Below are positions 16,399 to 25,819 of a stretch of DNA of 42,560 nt, in pieces; position 1 is the stretch's first letter; each line of letters opens with the position of its first letter. Under the pieces are notes generated by a model. It saw only the letters and a list, made by a program, of their open reading frames with translations, did no database searches and had not been told where the DNA came from. The stretch comes from Haliea sp. (GTDB lineage: Bacteria > Pseudomonadota > Gammaproteobacteria > Pseudomonadales > Halieaceae), in NCBI GenBank assembly GCA_002862985.1, contig PKCY01000038.1, positions 1 to 42,560 on the forward strand. Reading direction: 5' to 3'. Position numbers and translations under genes: made by a program.

Positions 16399-17178
16399 TT
16401 ACTTCTCAAAGTTCATTACCACCTTCCACCACAGCTTTGGCAACAGGGCTCGCCATAGATATAGCAGCTTGGCCTCCTTGGGATAGATGATGTCCTTGTC
16501 TTTTCTGACACCTTTTTCGATTGCATCGATCATTTTTTCGGGGTCACCGAGGCGGCCACTCTTCTTCGCTTCAATGATGCTTCCGGGCGTGTCTGTAGAG
16601 ATGGTCTGATCGACCAAAGGTGTGTTCACTGCCGGAGGACAGACCAGATGGACACGCACACCGGTGTTGCGAATCTCATTTTGTAAAACTTCTATGTAGG
16701 CGTTTACTGCCGCCTTGGTCGCGCAGTAGGCACCCATTTTCGGTACTAGAGCGATACCGGCGATAGAACCGAAGACGATGATGCGGCCCTCGCCGCGTTC
16801 GATCATGGCAGGCAGTACGCTTCTGACCATGTAGGTTGTGCCGAAGTAGTTGATGCGGAATAGTCGTTCCATATCTTCATGGGTATGATCGATCAGCTGG
16901 TGACCGGGCATCAGCGCGGCGGCATGTACCAGCAGCTCGATAGGCCCCAATTCTGACGCCACTGTTGCGACGCGGGTCTCTACATCGCGCAGATCGGAGA
17001 TGTCACAGCGATAGGCGGTGATATTATCTGACTCAGCAGCGGTGTCTTGAAGCGCTTGCTCGTTGACGTCGAAGATCGCAACTTTTGCGCCCTGTTTCGC
17101 CAGGCGCCGGGCGGTTATCTGCCCCATTCCACTGGCACCGCCAGTGACGATGGCGACCTTGCTGGACATGTCTATCAT
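16399..17178 (-). CDS. Short-chain dehydrogenase/reductase
   Basis: Classical SDR of 259 residues with a Rossmann fold. The cofactor loop is TGGASGMG (about residues 12-19). DVNEQ after strand 2 ends in an acidic residue, which suggests NAD(H). The NAG-equivalent is altered to HAAALM. The catalytic Ser is in FGSIAG and the Tyr-Lys pair in YCATK. The C-terminus (about 225-259) is basic and aromatic (LLYLWRALLPKLWWKVV), resembling SDRs that associate with membranes and act on lipid or steroid-like substrates. The substrate cannot be named. It lies about 100 bases downstream of the Lrp-type regulator on the same strand. Confidence 0.87.
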   Translation of the reverse strand: MIDMSSKVAIVTGGASGMGQITARRLAKQGAKVAIFDVNEQALQDTAAESDNITAYRCDISDLRDVETRVATVASELGPIELLVHAAALMPGHQLIDHTHEDMERLFRINYFGTTYMVRSVLPAMIERGEGRIIVFGSIAGIALVPKMGAYCATKAAVNAYIEVLQNEIRNTGVRVHLVCPPAVNTPLVDQTISTDTPGSIIEAKKSGRLGDPEKMIDAIEKGVRKDKDIIYPKEAKLLYLWRALLPKLWWKVVMNFEK

Positions 17179-17280
17179 AGTGACCCCAAATGCTTATTGC
17201 GCTGTTTCAAAGGTGACTATACTGCGATCAAGCGGGGTTTTGAGCAAGCCTCTATCCGGCCATGGAAAGTGACGGTTTTT

Positions 17281-17769
17281 TCACAGTACTGATGTGTCCG
17301 AAATATGTTCCAGTGGCAGCATCGTATTGTGTACTACGCGTCGCAATTCGAAACTTGAATGTACGCCGGTGACGCCTTCGATACGAGTCAGTTTCCCCAG
17401 CAGGAAGCGCTCGTAGTATTCCATGTCCGGTACGACGGCTTTGAGCAAATAATCAGATGCTTGGCCCGTCACCACGGAACACTCCATGACCTCGGGGTAC
17501 TGAGCGACCTCCTGTTCAAATGTCTCAAAGCGATCCGGCGTGTGGCGGTCCATGCTGATACCAATATAGGCGGTGAGTTTGAGCCCCAGCATCGTCTGGT
17601 TGAGCAGCGTGACGTGCGCCCGGATGATGCCCGACCCTTCCAGTCGCTTGACCCGGCGGGAACACGGCGTGGGAGAAAGGCCCACGACTTCTGCCAGTTC
17701 CAGGTTGCTGATACGGGCGTTCCTTTGCATAGCCTGTAGAATTCTGCGATCGGTGCGATCAAGTTTCAT
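17281..17769 (-). CDS. Lrp/AsnC family transcriptional regulator
   Basis: A 162-residue DNA-binding regulator. The N-terminal helix-turn-helix starts with LDRTDRRILQAMQRNARISN and contains the recognition helix SPTPCSRRVKRLE. The C-terminal RAM ligand domain has the strands AYIGISM, ECSVVTGQASDYLLKAVV and VTGVHSSFELRRVV. The family senses amino acids, often leucine, and binds symmetric sites as dimers to octamers. AGGGGG about eight bases upstream supports the start. It is divergent from leuA with a 38-bp dyad between them, so local autoregulation and control of leuA is a natural hypothesis. A ribosomal or global Lrp function is less likely from this context. Confidence 0.93.
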   Translation of the reverse strand: MKLDRTDRRILQAMQRNARISNLELAEVVGLSPTPCSRRVKRLEGSGIIRAHVTLLNQTMLGLKLTAYIGISMDRHTPDRFETFEQEVAQYPEVMECSVVTGQASDYLLKAVVPDMEYYERFLLGKLTRIEGVTGVHSSFELRRVVHNTMLPLEHISDTSVL

Positions 17770-17851
17770 TGTGTTACCCCCTTCAGAGGTTGGTCTGCTA
17801 TCCCAGTAAGATGAAGCATATCACCAACAACTGACTATTATGTAGCTAGGC

Positions 17852-17889
17852 ATTGCACAAATTGCGACCTATACCGCAATATTTGCAAT
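17852..17889. promoter_or_regulatory. Nested symmetric operator-like dyad between lrp-type gene and leuA
   Basis: The arrangement is ATTGCA, 3 bases, ATTGCG, 8 bases (ACCTATAC), CGCAAT, 3 bases, TGCAAT. Both half-site pairs are perfect inverted repeats about the same centre (17870/17871). Two nested half-sites per arm suggest a dimer-of-dimers binding site, which suits Lrp/AsnC proteins. The site lies 82 bases upstream of the regulator ATG. It is also upstream of a TATACT (17911-17916) that could be the leuA -10. Binding is inferred, not shown. Confidence 0.6.
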
Positions 17890-18065
17890 CTCTCTCTCCT
17901 CACTCACTTCTATACTGTGCACCAGGCTGATACATCACTCGCCGCGGTTGGTGCGGGCAGGGTTACCTCCCCCCAGCGTCAGGTACAACGCTCCACAAGG
18001 GCCGGTACGCCAGAAAAGCCGCGCGGGTGATCGGCCATTTAATCAACAATTACAGGTAGGACCTC

Positions 18066-19739
18066 ATGAGCAGCTTCGATCATCGTAAATACAAGTCTTT
18101 CGCTTCAATAGCGCTGCCCAACCGGCGCTGGCCCGACCGGGTTATCGAGAAGGCACCACGCTGGTGTAGCGTTGACCTGCGTGATGGCAATCAGGCTCTG
18201 ATCGAGCCGATGACCGCACGCCAAAAATCACTGCTGTGGGACCAGTTGGTCAAAATTGGGTTTAAGGAGATCGAGGTGGGTTTCCCGTCCGCATCCAGCC
18301 ACGATTACGAATTTGTGCGAGAGCTCATCGAGAATGACCGAATCCCGGACGATGTGACGATTCAGGTGCTTACCCAGGCGCGCCCCGATCTGATTGAAAA
18401 AACATTCAAAGCCCTTGCCGGTGCCCGCCGCGTGATTGTTCATGTGTATAACTCCACTTCCACGGTGCAGCGCGAGCAGGTGTTTGGCCTGGATCGAAAG
18501 GGCATCGTCGATATCGCCGTAAAAGGCGCTGAGCTGGTCCGCGATTGTGCCGCTAGGCACCCCAAGACTGAATGGATGTTTGAGTATTCACCGGAGAGTT
18601 TTACCGGTACTGAACTCGATTTTGCCGTCGAGATTTGTGACGCCGTAACCGCTGTTTGGCAGCCGACGCCCCAGCGCCCGGTGATCATTAATCTGCCCGC
18701 TACCGTTGAGGCGAGTACGCCCAATGTTTATGCGGACCAGATCGAATGGTTCTGCGACCACGTGGCTAACCGAGAGAGTCTGCTGATTTCATTGCACACG
18801 CATAACGACCGCGGTTGTGCGGTTGCCGCAAGTGAGCTGGGCGTGTTGGCGGGGGCCGACCGAGTGGAAGGTACGCTGATGGGCAACGGTGAGCGCACCG
18901 GCAATATGGACATCATCACGATGGCGATGAATCTCTACAGCCAGGGCGTTGACCCCGAACTGAATCTGGGTGACATGGATGAAATTCTACACACGACTCG
19001 GGAGTGCACGCACCTGCCAGTCCATCCACGGCACCCCTATGCAGGTGAGTTAGTGTTCACTGCGTTTTCCGGGAGCCACCAGGACGCGATCAAGAAATGC
19101 CTGGCGAAACGGGATGACAGCGCGCCCTGGGAGGTGGCGTATTTGCCCATCGATCCACAGGACATTGGCCGCTCCTATCAGGAGGTGATTCGCATCAACA
19201 GTCAGTCGGGCAAGGGCGGTATCGCGTTTGTGTTGCAGCGTGATTACGGCCTGGAATTGCCCCGCTGGTTGCAGATTGATTTCAGTGGTTTGGTTCAAGC
19301 CTACGCCGAAGAGCAGGAGACGGAGGTCGGCTCTGAAGCCGTTTACCAGCTGTTTCACGATACCTATCTTGCAGCCAGCGGTCGTTGGGAGTTGGGTAAC
19401 TATCAGGTGAGTCGCGAGGATGGTGTCGACCAGCTGCAGGCCACATTGCAGGAAGGATCGACGAAGCACACATTGTCAGGGACAGGAAGCGGTGTGGTGG
19501 CCTCCTTCGTTGATGCCATGCAGGTCTTCACGGGTAAACACATCGTGCTGGTGGAATATAGCGAACACGCTCTCAGTCACAGTGCAGACGCCGAAGCGGT
19601 ATGCTATATACAGTTAAATATCGACGGTGAACGCTTCTGTGGGGTTGGTCGCAGTTCCGATATTGTCCAGGCTTCCCTCGATGGCATCCTTGGAGCCATC
19701 AACCGAGCTGCCGGGCGGGCGCAAATTGCCGCCGCATAA
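18066..19739 (+). CDS. leuA: 2-isopropylmalate synthase
   Basis: First committed enzyme of leucine synthesis, condensing acetyl-CoA with 2-ketoisovalerate. The 557 residues match the longer LeuA type seen in Pseudomonas and Corynebacterium. The TIM-barrel domain has the catalytic DLRDGNQAL (Arg and Asp), metal ligands in SLHTHNDRGCAVA, and GNGERTGN. The C-terminal regulatory domain (about 430-557, ending VQASLDGILGAINRA) would bind leucine for feedback inhibition. GGTAGGA just upstream supports the ATG. The 296-base leader from the regulator contains the dyad at 17852. I see no leucine-rich leader peptide. Confidence 0.95.
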   Translation: MSSFDHRKYKSFASIALPNRRWPDRVIEKAPRWCSVDLRDGNQALIEPMTARQKSLLWDQLVKIGFKEIEVGFPSASSHDYEFVRELIENDRIPDDVTIQVLTQARPDLIEKTFKALAGARRVIVHVYNSTSTVQREQVFGLDRKGIVDIAVKGAELVRDCAARHPKTEWMFEYSPESFTGTELDFAVEICDAVTAVWQPTPQRPVIINLPATVEASTPNVYADQIEWFCDHVANRESLLISLHTHNDRGCAVAASELGVLAGADRVEGTLMGNGERTGNMDIITMAMNLYSQGVDPELNLGDMDEILHTTRECTHLPVHPRHPYAGELVFTAFSGSHQDAIKKCLAKRDDSAPWEVAYLPIDPQDIGRSYQEVIRINSQSGKGGIAFVLQRDYGLELPRWLQIDFSGLVQAYAEEQETEVGSEAVYQLFHDTYLAASGRWELGNYQVSREDGVDQLQATLQEGSTKHTLSGTGSGVVASFVDAMQVFTGKHIVLVEYSEHALSHSADAEAVCYIQLNIDGERFCGVGRSSDIVQASLDGILGAINRAAGRAQIAAA

Positions 19740-19815
19740 TTCGGCTGCGAATTTGTCTGGATGAGCCCTCCTTTAATGGAACCGTTTCCGACTGACGTCA
19801 TACGTAGGAAAAATT

Positions 19816-20679
19816 ATGTTTCGTTGGTGCAAGCTCAGTCTATTTCTATCGCTCTTAATGTTGGGTGCGTGCAGTGGTACGACCCTCTTATACAATCGCC
19901 TGGACTTCCTTGTCCCCTGGTACGTGGATGATTACGCCGAGCTCAACGGCGAACAGGAAACTTACCTCGAGGAACTACTCACACCTTTTCTGGCCTGGCA
20001 CCGCTCCCAGGAATTGCCCAGTTACGTCAAAATTCTTGGCGACATTGAAGCCAGCCTGGACGAGCCAGAGACGCAGGCAGGCGTAGAGGCAATATTTTCC
20101 GAGTTCGAGAGAGCCTGGCTACGGTTGGAGGGCGAGGCACTGGACTCGCTGTTGGATTTGGGCGCGCAGCTCTCTGACGCGCAGCTTGATGGTTTCCTGG
20201 AAGTGCTTTGGGAGCAACAGGATGAATACAAAGAAGAATACCTGGATCGGCCCGACGAGGAGTTTTACGAGGACAGCTACGACAATCTAAAAGACAACGC
20301 GAAGGAATATCTGGGTGCGCTGTCCGACAAGCAGCGTGATATTTTGCGTGAGTCCAGCAGCAAGTTGTTGCGCTCAGACGAGGAATGGTTGCGGGAGCGT
20401 GCGGAATGGTTCAAGCAGCTTGAAGTTATCCTGAAGCGCGGTCCCCAATGGCAACAACGGGTGCGGGCAGCGGTGGCGGCAAGGAGAGACAAATTCTCGC
20501 CCGAATATGTGCGCATTTACGAAAATAATAGCGCTGTTATTGCCGATGCAATTGCGCGACTTTTAAATTCGCGGACAGAGCGGCAGGATCGGCACGTGCG
20601 CTTAAAGTTGTCCGATTTGCGGGAGGACTTCGAAACCCTGATAGCCGAAGGCAAGGCGGCCGGCACGCCCGCAGGTTAA
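19816..20679 (+). CDS. DUF6279 family lipoprotein
   Basis: A 287-residue secreted lipoprotein. The lipobox is LGAC with the lipidated Cys at about residue 19. The segment [20 protein letters not shown] right after the anchor is characteristic of the DUF6279 family. The rest is predicted alpha-helical and rich in Glu, Asp and Arg, with acidic runs such as [13 protein letters not shown]. No enzymatic motif is visible and the function is unknown. TAGGA precedes the ATG. Its stop overlaps the end of the ilvD remnant on the opposite strand. Confidence 0.82.
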   Translation: MFRWCKLSLFLSLLMLGACSGTTLLYNRLDFLVPWYVDDYAELNGEQETYLEELLTPFLAWHRSQELPSYVKILGDIEASLDEPETQAGVEAIFSEFERAWLRLEGEALDSLLDLGAQLSDAQLDGFLEVLWEQQDEYKEEYLDRPDEEFYEDSYDNLKDNAKEYLGALSDKQRDILRESSSKLLRSDEEWLRERAEWFKQLEVILKRGPQWQQRVRAAVAARRDKFSPEYVRIYENNSAVIADAIARLLNSRTERQDRHVRLKLSDLREDFETLIAEGKAAGTPAG

Positions 20680-21002
20680 TTCAGTAACGAGAGTTCGCGC
20701 ACAGCCCCTTTCTGAACGGCTTCGTCCTGGCTCTCCACCAAATGCGCGGGTCCGGAGAAGGTAAGCAGGGAAGCATCCACACCCGCAGTTTTCACTGCGC
20801 AGCCATACAGTGCGATGTTGGCGGTCAGGATTGCCAGACCGCCTTCAAGTGAAAAGGCTTTTTCCAGAGAGCGTATGCAGCCACCAGCGCGGTCAATTTC
20901 GCCCAGGATAGCCATAATGCCGCCAGCGCGGTGCACATCTTCCATGTGGTATTTAGGAGTGCTTGGCGCAAACCATGAACTTGAAAGTAATCGCAACCAC
21001 AC
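20676..21002 (-). pseudogene. ilvD: Internally deleted remnant of dihydroxy-acid dehydratase
   Basis: A 108-codon frame that reads as three separate IlvD segments joined in frame. The first is [17 protein letters not shown] onward to GEIDRAG. The second is [15 protein letters not shown], then [19 protein letters not shown] to ESQDEAV. The third is [11 protein letters not shown], matching the extreme C-terminus (KGAVRDKSKLGG in enterobacteria). By family knowledge, roughly 50 residues are missing at the first junction and well over 100 at the second. The whole N-terminal half with the Fe-S cysteines is absent too. Enzyme activity is not possible. It lies directly downstream of argA. An intact ilvD presumably exists elsewhere. 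The open frame is either chance or a retained small protein. Confidence 0.8.
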
Positions 21003-22319
21003 CTAGAGCTGTTTAAAAAACACCTTGGAGCCTCGCTGCAAATTGTAAAGCGACTTTTTCTTGCCCGGTAAGTCATCCTGCGACGATTCGACGAAGCCCT
21101 GCTCAAGAAACCAGTGGGCAGTCTGCGTCGTGAGGACAAACACGCGGCCTAATCCTTGACGGCGCGCTTCTTGCTCCAGCGTATTTAACAAGCGCTGCCC
21201 GCGCCTGCCACCGCGGTAGTCCGGGTGCGAGACTATGCACGCGATTTCGCCGCAGCTGTCATCGGGAAACGGGTATAACGCCGCGCAGGCGATGATGCGC
21301 CCATCGCGCAGCAGCAGGCGAAATTGGCTAATCTCGGTTTCCAGTAATTCTCGTGAACGCTTTAAAAGCACACCCTGCTGTTCCAGCGGTTCGATCAACT
21401 CCAGGATGCCGCCCACATCGTCAATATTTGCTGCCCGGGCAAGCTCATACTCATCATTGGCCACCAAGGTGCCACTGCCGTCATGAGTGAACAGTTCCTG
21501 CAGTAGCGCACAATCGTCCTCGTAGCCAATGATGTGGCAACGGGATACGCCCGCCAGACAAGCCCGCTTCGCAGTCAATAGCAGGGAGGCCTGGTCCGGA
21601 TCGGTAATTGTGAGTCCGCTCACTTCACCCACCGCACACTGCCGTATCAGCTCGCCATTTTCTTTAACGACGCCCGCAGCTGCGCCCAGCATCACCAATT
21701 TGTCTGCTCCAATGGCGGAGGCGCAGTGCACGGCAATGTCTTCCAGTGACAGGTTGAATATTTCACCCGTGGGTGAATAGCCCAGCGGCGATAGCAAAAC
21801 AATGAAACCATCCGCCAGTTGTTGATGAATACTGCTGGCATCGATCCGACGCACTTTGCCGGTGTGTTGAAAATCCACACCATTGACCACACCGATGGGC
21901 CTGGCAGTCACGAAGTTACCGGAGCACACACGTATGCTTGAACCCTGCATGGGCGAGTTGGGTAAACCCATGGACAACAGCGCCTCGATTTGTGCGCGCA
22001 GAGAACCAGTGGCGTCCTTTACATGCTCCAACGCAGCGTTATTGGTAATGCGAACGCCATCGTGAATTACGCTGTTGAGTCCCGCCCGCTGCAGGCGTTG
22101 GTCGATCTGCAGACGTGCGCCATGGATCAGCACGAGGCGAACTCCCAGGCTGTTCAGCAGGGCGATGTCGTGGATGAGGTTGGCAAAATTTTCATGTTGC
22201 GCAACAATGCCATCCAACATCAGCACAAAGGTCTTCCCTCGGTGTGCATTGATGTACGGTGCAGTGTTTCTCAACCAGCGTATGTGCGCTCGCGCCGACG
22301 TTGTCACGTTATTATCCAA
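21003..22319 (-). CDS. argA: N-acetylglutamate synthase
   Basis: First enzyme of arginine synthesis, acetylating glutamate with acetyl-CoA. It has about 438 residues in two domains. An amino acid kinase-like domain (about 25-285) begins INAHRGKTFVLMLDG and contains LVLIHGARLQID; it binds the arginine feedback inhibitor. A C-terminal GNAT acetyltransferase domain shows the acetyl-CoA loop RGGRRGQRLL and the late motif FLEQGF. The start is uncertain: TTG at 22319 gives the full frame, GTG at 22307 is an alternative, and neither has a clear ribosome-binding site. It lies 74 bases downstream of argE on the same strand. Confidence 0.94.
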   Translation of the reverse strand: MDNNVTTSARAHIRWLRNTAPYINAHRGKTFVLMLDGIVAQHENFANLIHDIALLNSLGVRLVLIHGARLQIDQRLQRAGLNSVIHDGVRITNNAALEHVKDATGSLRAQIEALLSMGLPNSPMQGSSIRVCSGNFVTARPIGVVNGVDFQHTGKVRRIDASSIHQQLADGFIVLLSPLGYSPTGEIFNLSLEDIAVHCASAIGADKLVMLGAAAGVVKENGELIRQCAVGEVSGLTITDPDQASLLLTAKRACLAGVSRCHIIGYEDDCALLQELFTHDGSGTLVANDEYELARAANIDDVGGILELIEPLEQQGVLLKRSRELLETEISQFRLLLRDGRIIACAALYPFPDDSCGEIACIVSHPDYRGGRRGQRLLNTLEQEARRQGLGRVFVLTTQTAHWFLEQGFVESSQDDLPGKKKSLYNLQRGSKVFFKQL

Positions 22320-22393
22320 GCTATTGATAAATAGGAGGATATTAAGGGTACCGAAAGCGAGCCCGATTACCTAATGGCAATATTGCACAGTGT

Positions 22394-23545
22394 TTAGAGA
22401 CAGTAGTGGCGGATACAGTTTTGCAGCAGCGAAATGCACGGCTGAATGTGGTCCAGTTCCAGATATTCATCCGGTTGATGTGCGCGATCAATGGAACCCG
22501 GCCCCATGACGATGGTTTCCATACCCAGCTGCTGCAGGAACGGTGCTTCTGTGGCGAAGGCCACCGCTTCGGCGCTGTGGCCTGTCAGGCGCTCGGCCAA
22601 GTGTACCAATTCACTATTAGCATCTTGTTCGAAAGGTTGGATATTCTCCACCAGTGAATGCAGGTTTATTTCCAGGTCGAAGCGTGCTGCTAAACCCATC
22701 ATTCGTTTCTCAATTTCCGCGCGTACCGTGGCATTGTCTCCGCCAGGCGTCATGCGCAGGTCAAAGTGCAAATCGGCCTGGCCACAGATTCGATTGGGAC
22801 TGTCGCCACCGTGAATACAGCCCAAGTTGAGTGTGGGTGTTGCGACTTTGAAAAAATCATTGCTGAAGCGAGAAGCCAGTTCCTGGCGGAAGGTCATCAA
22901 ATCGCCCATCACGGCATGCATCCCCTCCAGGGCATTGTTACCCAAATCGGGGTTAGACGAGTGTCCCGTCCGCCCCGTCACTCGCACGGCTTCCATCATA
23001 ATGCCCTTGTGCATGCGCACCGGAACCAAGGATGTGGGTTCGCCAATGATGGCAGCGCGCGCTTTGGGTCGACCGGCGGCGGCCAGTTTGCGCGCGCCGT
23101 TCATCGAGCTTTCCTCGTCGGCGGTTGCCAGCAGGATAAGGGGCTGTTTCAGCTCTTTCGATGTAAAAGCGCTGGCGGCAGCAAGGGCCAGTGGAAAGAA
23201 GCCTTTCATATCGGCACTGCCGAGTCCGTACAGTCGATGGTCGCGCTCGGTCAGTCCCAGCGGATCACTCTGCCAGCGGCCTTCGTCAAAGGGTACTGTG
23301 TCGGTATGCCCGGCAAGGACCAGCCCGCCAGGGCCGTTACCGAGTGTGGCAATTAGATTGGCCTTGTCTCCTCCCGGAGTGACTTCCTGTATCTCTACCA
23401 GGAACCCCATATCCGTCAGCCAGCTTGCCAACAGATCGATCACGGCGCGGTTTCCCTGATCCCAGCTAGGATCGGTGGAACTGACCGAAGCTGTGCCCAC
23501 AAGCTGCCGCAGTTGCTCTAGTATCTGTTGATGGGCCTGGGGCAT
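22394..23545 (-). CDS. argE: Acetylornithine deacetylase
   Basis: M20-family zinc hydrolase that releases ornithine from N-acetylornithine in the linear arginine pathway. The 383 residues contain the metal ligands in LAGHTDTVPFD and YGLGSADMKGF, the catalytic Glu pair region TADEESSMNGA and the later GEPTS. The dimerisation insert has RTGHSSNPDLGNNALEGM. GGAG five bases upstream fixes the start. It is followed by argA on the same strand, so the first and fifth steps of the linear arginine pathway are paired. No ARG box could be recognised in the 96-base upstream gap. Confidence 0.93.
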   Translation of the reverse strand: MPQAHQQILEQLRQLVGTASVSSTDPSWDQGNRAVIDLLASWLTDMGFLVEIQEVTPGGDKANLIATLGNGPGGLVLAGHTDTVPFDEGRWQSDPLGLTERDHRLYGLGSADMKGFFPLALAAASAFTSKELKQPLILLATADEESSMNGARKLAAAGRPKARAAIIGEPTSLVPVRMHKGIMMEAVRVTGRTGHSSNPDLGNNALEGMHAVMGDLMTFRQELASRFSNDFFKVATPTLNLGCIHGGDSPNRICGQADLHFDLRMTPGGDNATVRAEIEKRMMGLAARFDLEINLHSLVENIQPFEQDANSELVHLAERLTGHSAEAVAFATEAPFLQQLGMETIVMGPGSIDRAHQPDEYLELDHIQPCISLLQNCIRHYCL

Positions 23546-23641
23546 GGTGACTCCGAGTTTATCCCCTTGGAGATTCCGATGGGGGTGGTACTTACACCAG
23601 TCTAGTCAAGCGGGTAGCCGCCGCCAAGGGTGACGAGTGGC

Positions 23642-24922
23642 TCAAGGGCCGAATATCCATTTGAACAGGAAGAAAAACAGAATCGACAGACCGGCGCCTG
23701 CGGGCAGGGTAATGATCCACGACACGAAGACGTTGCCGATGACGCGCAGATTCAACGCGCCAATGCCGCGAGCAAAGCCAACGCCCAGTACTGCGCCAAC
23801 CAGAGTGTGAGTGGTGGAAATGGGTAGGCCGGTGGCTGAAGCAATCACCACTGTAGCCGAGGCCCCTAGCTCTGCCGCGAACCCACGGCTGGGTGTGAGC
23901 TCGGTAATTTTACGTCCCACGGTGACAATCACCCGCCACCCGTAGGTTGCAAGCCCGATCACAATGCCTACGGCGCCTATCAGGAGCAACCACCAAGGTA
24001 CCGGTGCCTTGGCGGCAATCTGTCCACCCGACTGAACCGTGCTCACGATCGCCGCTAGAGGCCCCACGGCGTTAGCAACATCGTTGGAGCCGTGTGCAAA
24101 AGCCATGGAGCAGGCGGTGAAAACCATTAGCACGCCGAATACCCGTTCTACCGATTGGAAGCGGTGCATCTCGTTGGGGGCATCTTTAATACGACGCATC
24201 ATCAGTGAACCAAGACCGGCGACCAACAAACCCATGACCGCCGAAATTGGCAGAGCGTTGGCGAAGGCACTGCCTAGTCCAAGGCCGAGGTCTAAGTCGA
24301 CATGCTTAAGGCCCTTTATAAGCGTGACCATCGAAATCATGAAGCCCACCATCCACATATAAATGGGGATGTATTTCTTGGCCCGATGAAAAGGATCGTC
24401 GGTATCCAGAATGAGCGTTTTGACGCTCATAAACAAACCGAAGGAAATGGTGCCGGCCATCAGTGGCGACACCACCCAGCTGGCGACAATAGTGCTCACT
24501 TTGCCCCAGTAAATCGCGTCGATAGAAATGCCTACGGACGCAAACCCGACAATCGCACCGACGATTGAATGGGTGGTGGAGACGGGCCAACCCTTGATGC
24601 TGGCTATCATCAGCCAGGTACCTGCTGCCAATAGCGCCGACAGCATGCCATAAACCAACAACTCCGGGTGGTTGCTCATAACTTGCGGATCGATGATACC
24701 TTTGCGAATGGTGGCGGTGACCTCGCCGCCCGCGAAGTAGGCACCGAGAAACTCAAATATCATGGCGACAAGAATGGCCTGCCTTAACGTTAAAGCTTTC
24801 GAGCCCACAGATGTGGCCATCGCATTGGCCACATCATTGGCCCCGATACCCCAAGCCATAAAGAAACCAAACACGCAGGCCATGATAAGAAATATACTGC
24901 CGTACTGCGCAATGATCTCCAT
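23642..24922 (-). CDS. pit: Low-affinity inorganic phosphate transporter (PiT)
   Basis: Proton- or sodium-coupled phosphate permease of about 426 residues in the inner membrane. Both inverted-repeat PiT signatures are present: GANDVANAMATSVGSKAL near the N-terminus and GSNDVANAVGPLAA in the second half. Each half also has the PVSTTHSIVGAIVG / PISTTHTLVGAVLG element. Many hydrophobic helices cover the rest. A TTG at 24928 is in frame, but ATG at 24922 has AAGAAGGA six bases upstream and is preferred. It sits 25 bases downstream of the DUF47 gene, the usual Pit partner. Confidence 0.95.
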   Translation of the reverse strand: MEIIAQYGSIFLIMACVFGFFMAWGIGANDVANAMATSVGSKALTLRQAILVAMIFEFLGAYFAGGEVTATIRKGIIDPQVMSNHPELLVYGMLSALLAAGTWLMIASIKGWPVSTTHSIVGAIVGFASVGISIDAIYWGKVSTIVASWVVSPLMAGTISFGLFMSVKTLILDTDDPFHRAKKYIPIYMWMVGFMISMVTLIKGLKHVDLDLGLGLGSAFANALPISAVMGLLVAGLGSLMMRRIKDAPNEMHRFQSVERVFGVLMVFTACSMAFAHGSNDVANAVGPLAAIVSTVQSGGQIAAKAPVPWWLLLIGAVGIVIGLATYGWRVIVTVGRKITELTPSRGFAAELGASATVVIASATGLPISTTHTLVGAVLGVGFARGIGALNLRVIGNVFVSWIITLPAGAGLSILFFFLFKWIFGP

Positions 24923-24947
24923 ACTCAATCCTTCTTACTTTCGGTTA

Positions 24948-25628
24948 CTACTTGGCCATTAATATTTGCAGACGATCGCCAACGCTTTCCGCATCGTCGG
25001 CAACCTTGCAATTGAGAGTAATTATTTGATAAAGAAACATGGCCTCCACAGGGGGAAGGTCGCCCTCGATTTTGAAGAGTTTTGCGCGCAGACGTATGGC
25101 CAGTTTGTCGGTAACGCCCTCCAGCTTGTCCAGCGCTTTGAGCATGCCTTCCACATTTTTCACTTCGCGACCGGTAAACCCGACGGCCAGTAGCTCGTCG
25201 AGTTCCTGAATGGCTTTTAGGGCCTGACGTGAGGTGGCAGCTGAAGCCTCTGCGAGCTCGATAATGCCGTCTTGCAGTGACTCTGGAAAGCGGATTCGGC
25301 GGCCGATTACCAGGCCGGCGATGTCTTTGGAGGTATTGGCAACGTGATCCAGTATTCCCACTAATGTCAGCAAATCAGATCGCGGTACCGGTAGAAAAAG
25401 ACTGTTAGGCAAATGTCGGCGTACGGAACGCTTCAGCTTGTCTGCCGCGGCCTCCGCTGCAACAATCTCTTTGTGTACCTGCCCGGCCTGATCCCAGTCA
25501 TCCGCCGCCGTTGCGCGAAAGAGGTCAGGAACCAGTTGCGCGGCCGTGTCTGCCAATGCCATATGTTCTTGGATCGGCCCAATTGGGGAGCGTCCAAATA
25601 AATTGCCCAGGGGGCTGAGAATTGCCAT
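24948..25628 (-). CDS. DUF47/TIGR00153 family PhoU-like protein
   Basis: A 226-residue all-helical protein of the DUF47 group (YkaA-like). Typical segments are NLFGRSPIGPIQEHM at the N-terminus and LTLVGILDHVANTSKDIAGL, and the C-terminal KVADDAESVGDRLQILMAK has the PhoU-type metal-binding E/DxxxD pattern. DUF47 proteins are almost always paired with Pit and are thought to modulate phosphate transport. AGGAG six bases upstream supports the ATG. It is the first gene of the two-gene unit DUF47-pit. Confidence 0.92.
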   Translation of the reverse strand: MAILSPLGNLFGRSPIGPIQEHMALADTAAQLVPDLFRATAADDWDQAGQVHKEIVAAEAAADKLKRSVRRHLPNSLFLPVPRSDLLTLVGILDHVANTSKDIAGLVIGRRIRFPESLQDGIIELAEASAATSRQALKAIQELDELLAVGFTGREVKNVEGMLKALDKLEGVTDKLAIRLRAKLFKIEGDLPPVEAMFLYQIITLNCKVADDAESVGDRLQILMAK

Positions 25629-25819
25629 CGTGATCTCCTGTCAGTCAGCTTGCCGCCATTCTAGGGTCTGGATTTGCAGATGTCACAAAAAAAACTGTTT
25701 CGGCCAAACTTTTCGGCGTTTTGGGGGTGATTGGGCCGCGCGAGTAGACCGGGTTTCAGGCTCACTGTGTTAGCATGCTTTTGATGCGATCTACCCTCTC
25801 GAACTCGGCCTGATTGATT

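Noticed and set aside
17890-18065. Leucine-rich leader peptide or attenuator for leuA
   Set aside because: A GTG-initiated frame of about 36 codons exists but has no ribosome-binding site and no run of Leu codons, and no terminator hairpin with a U-run is visible.
23546-23641. ARG box upstream of argE
   Set aside because: No A/T-rich palindrome resembling ArgR sites could be recognised in the gap.
25629-25819. PHO box upstream of DUF47-pit
   Set aside because: A CTGTCAG-like fragment occurs once, but the spaced direct repeat required for PhoB is not there.
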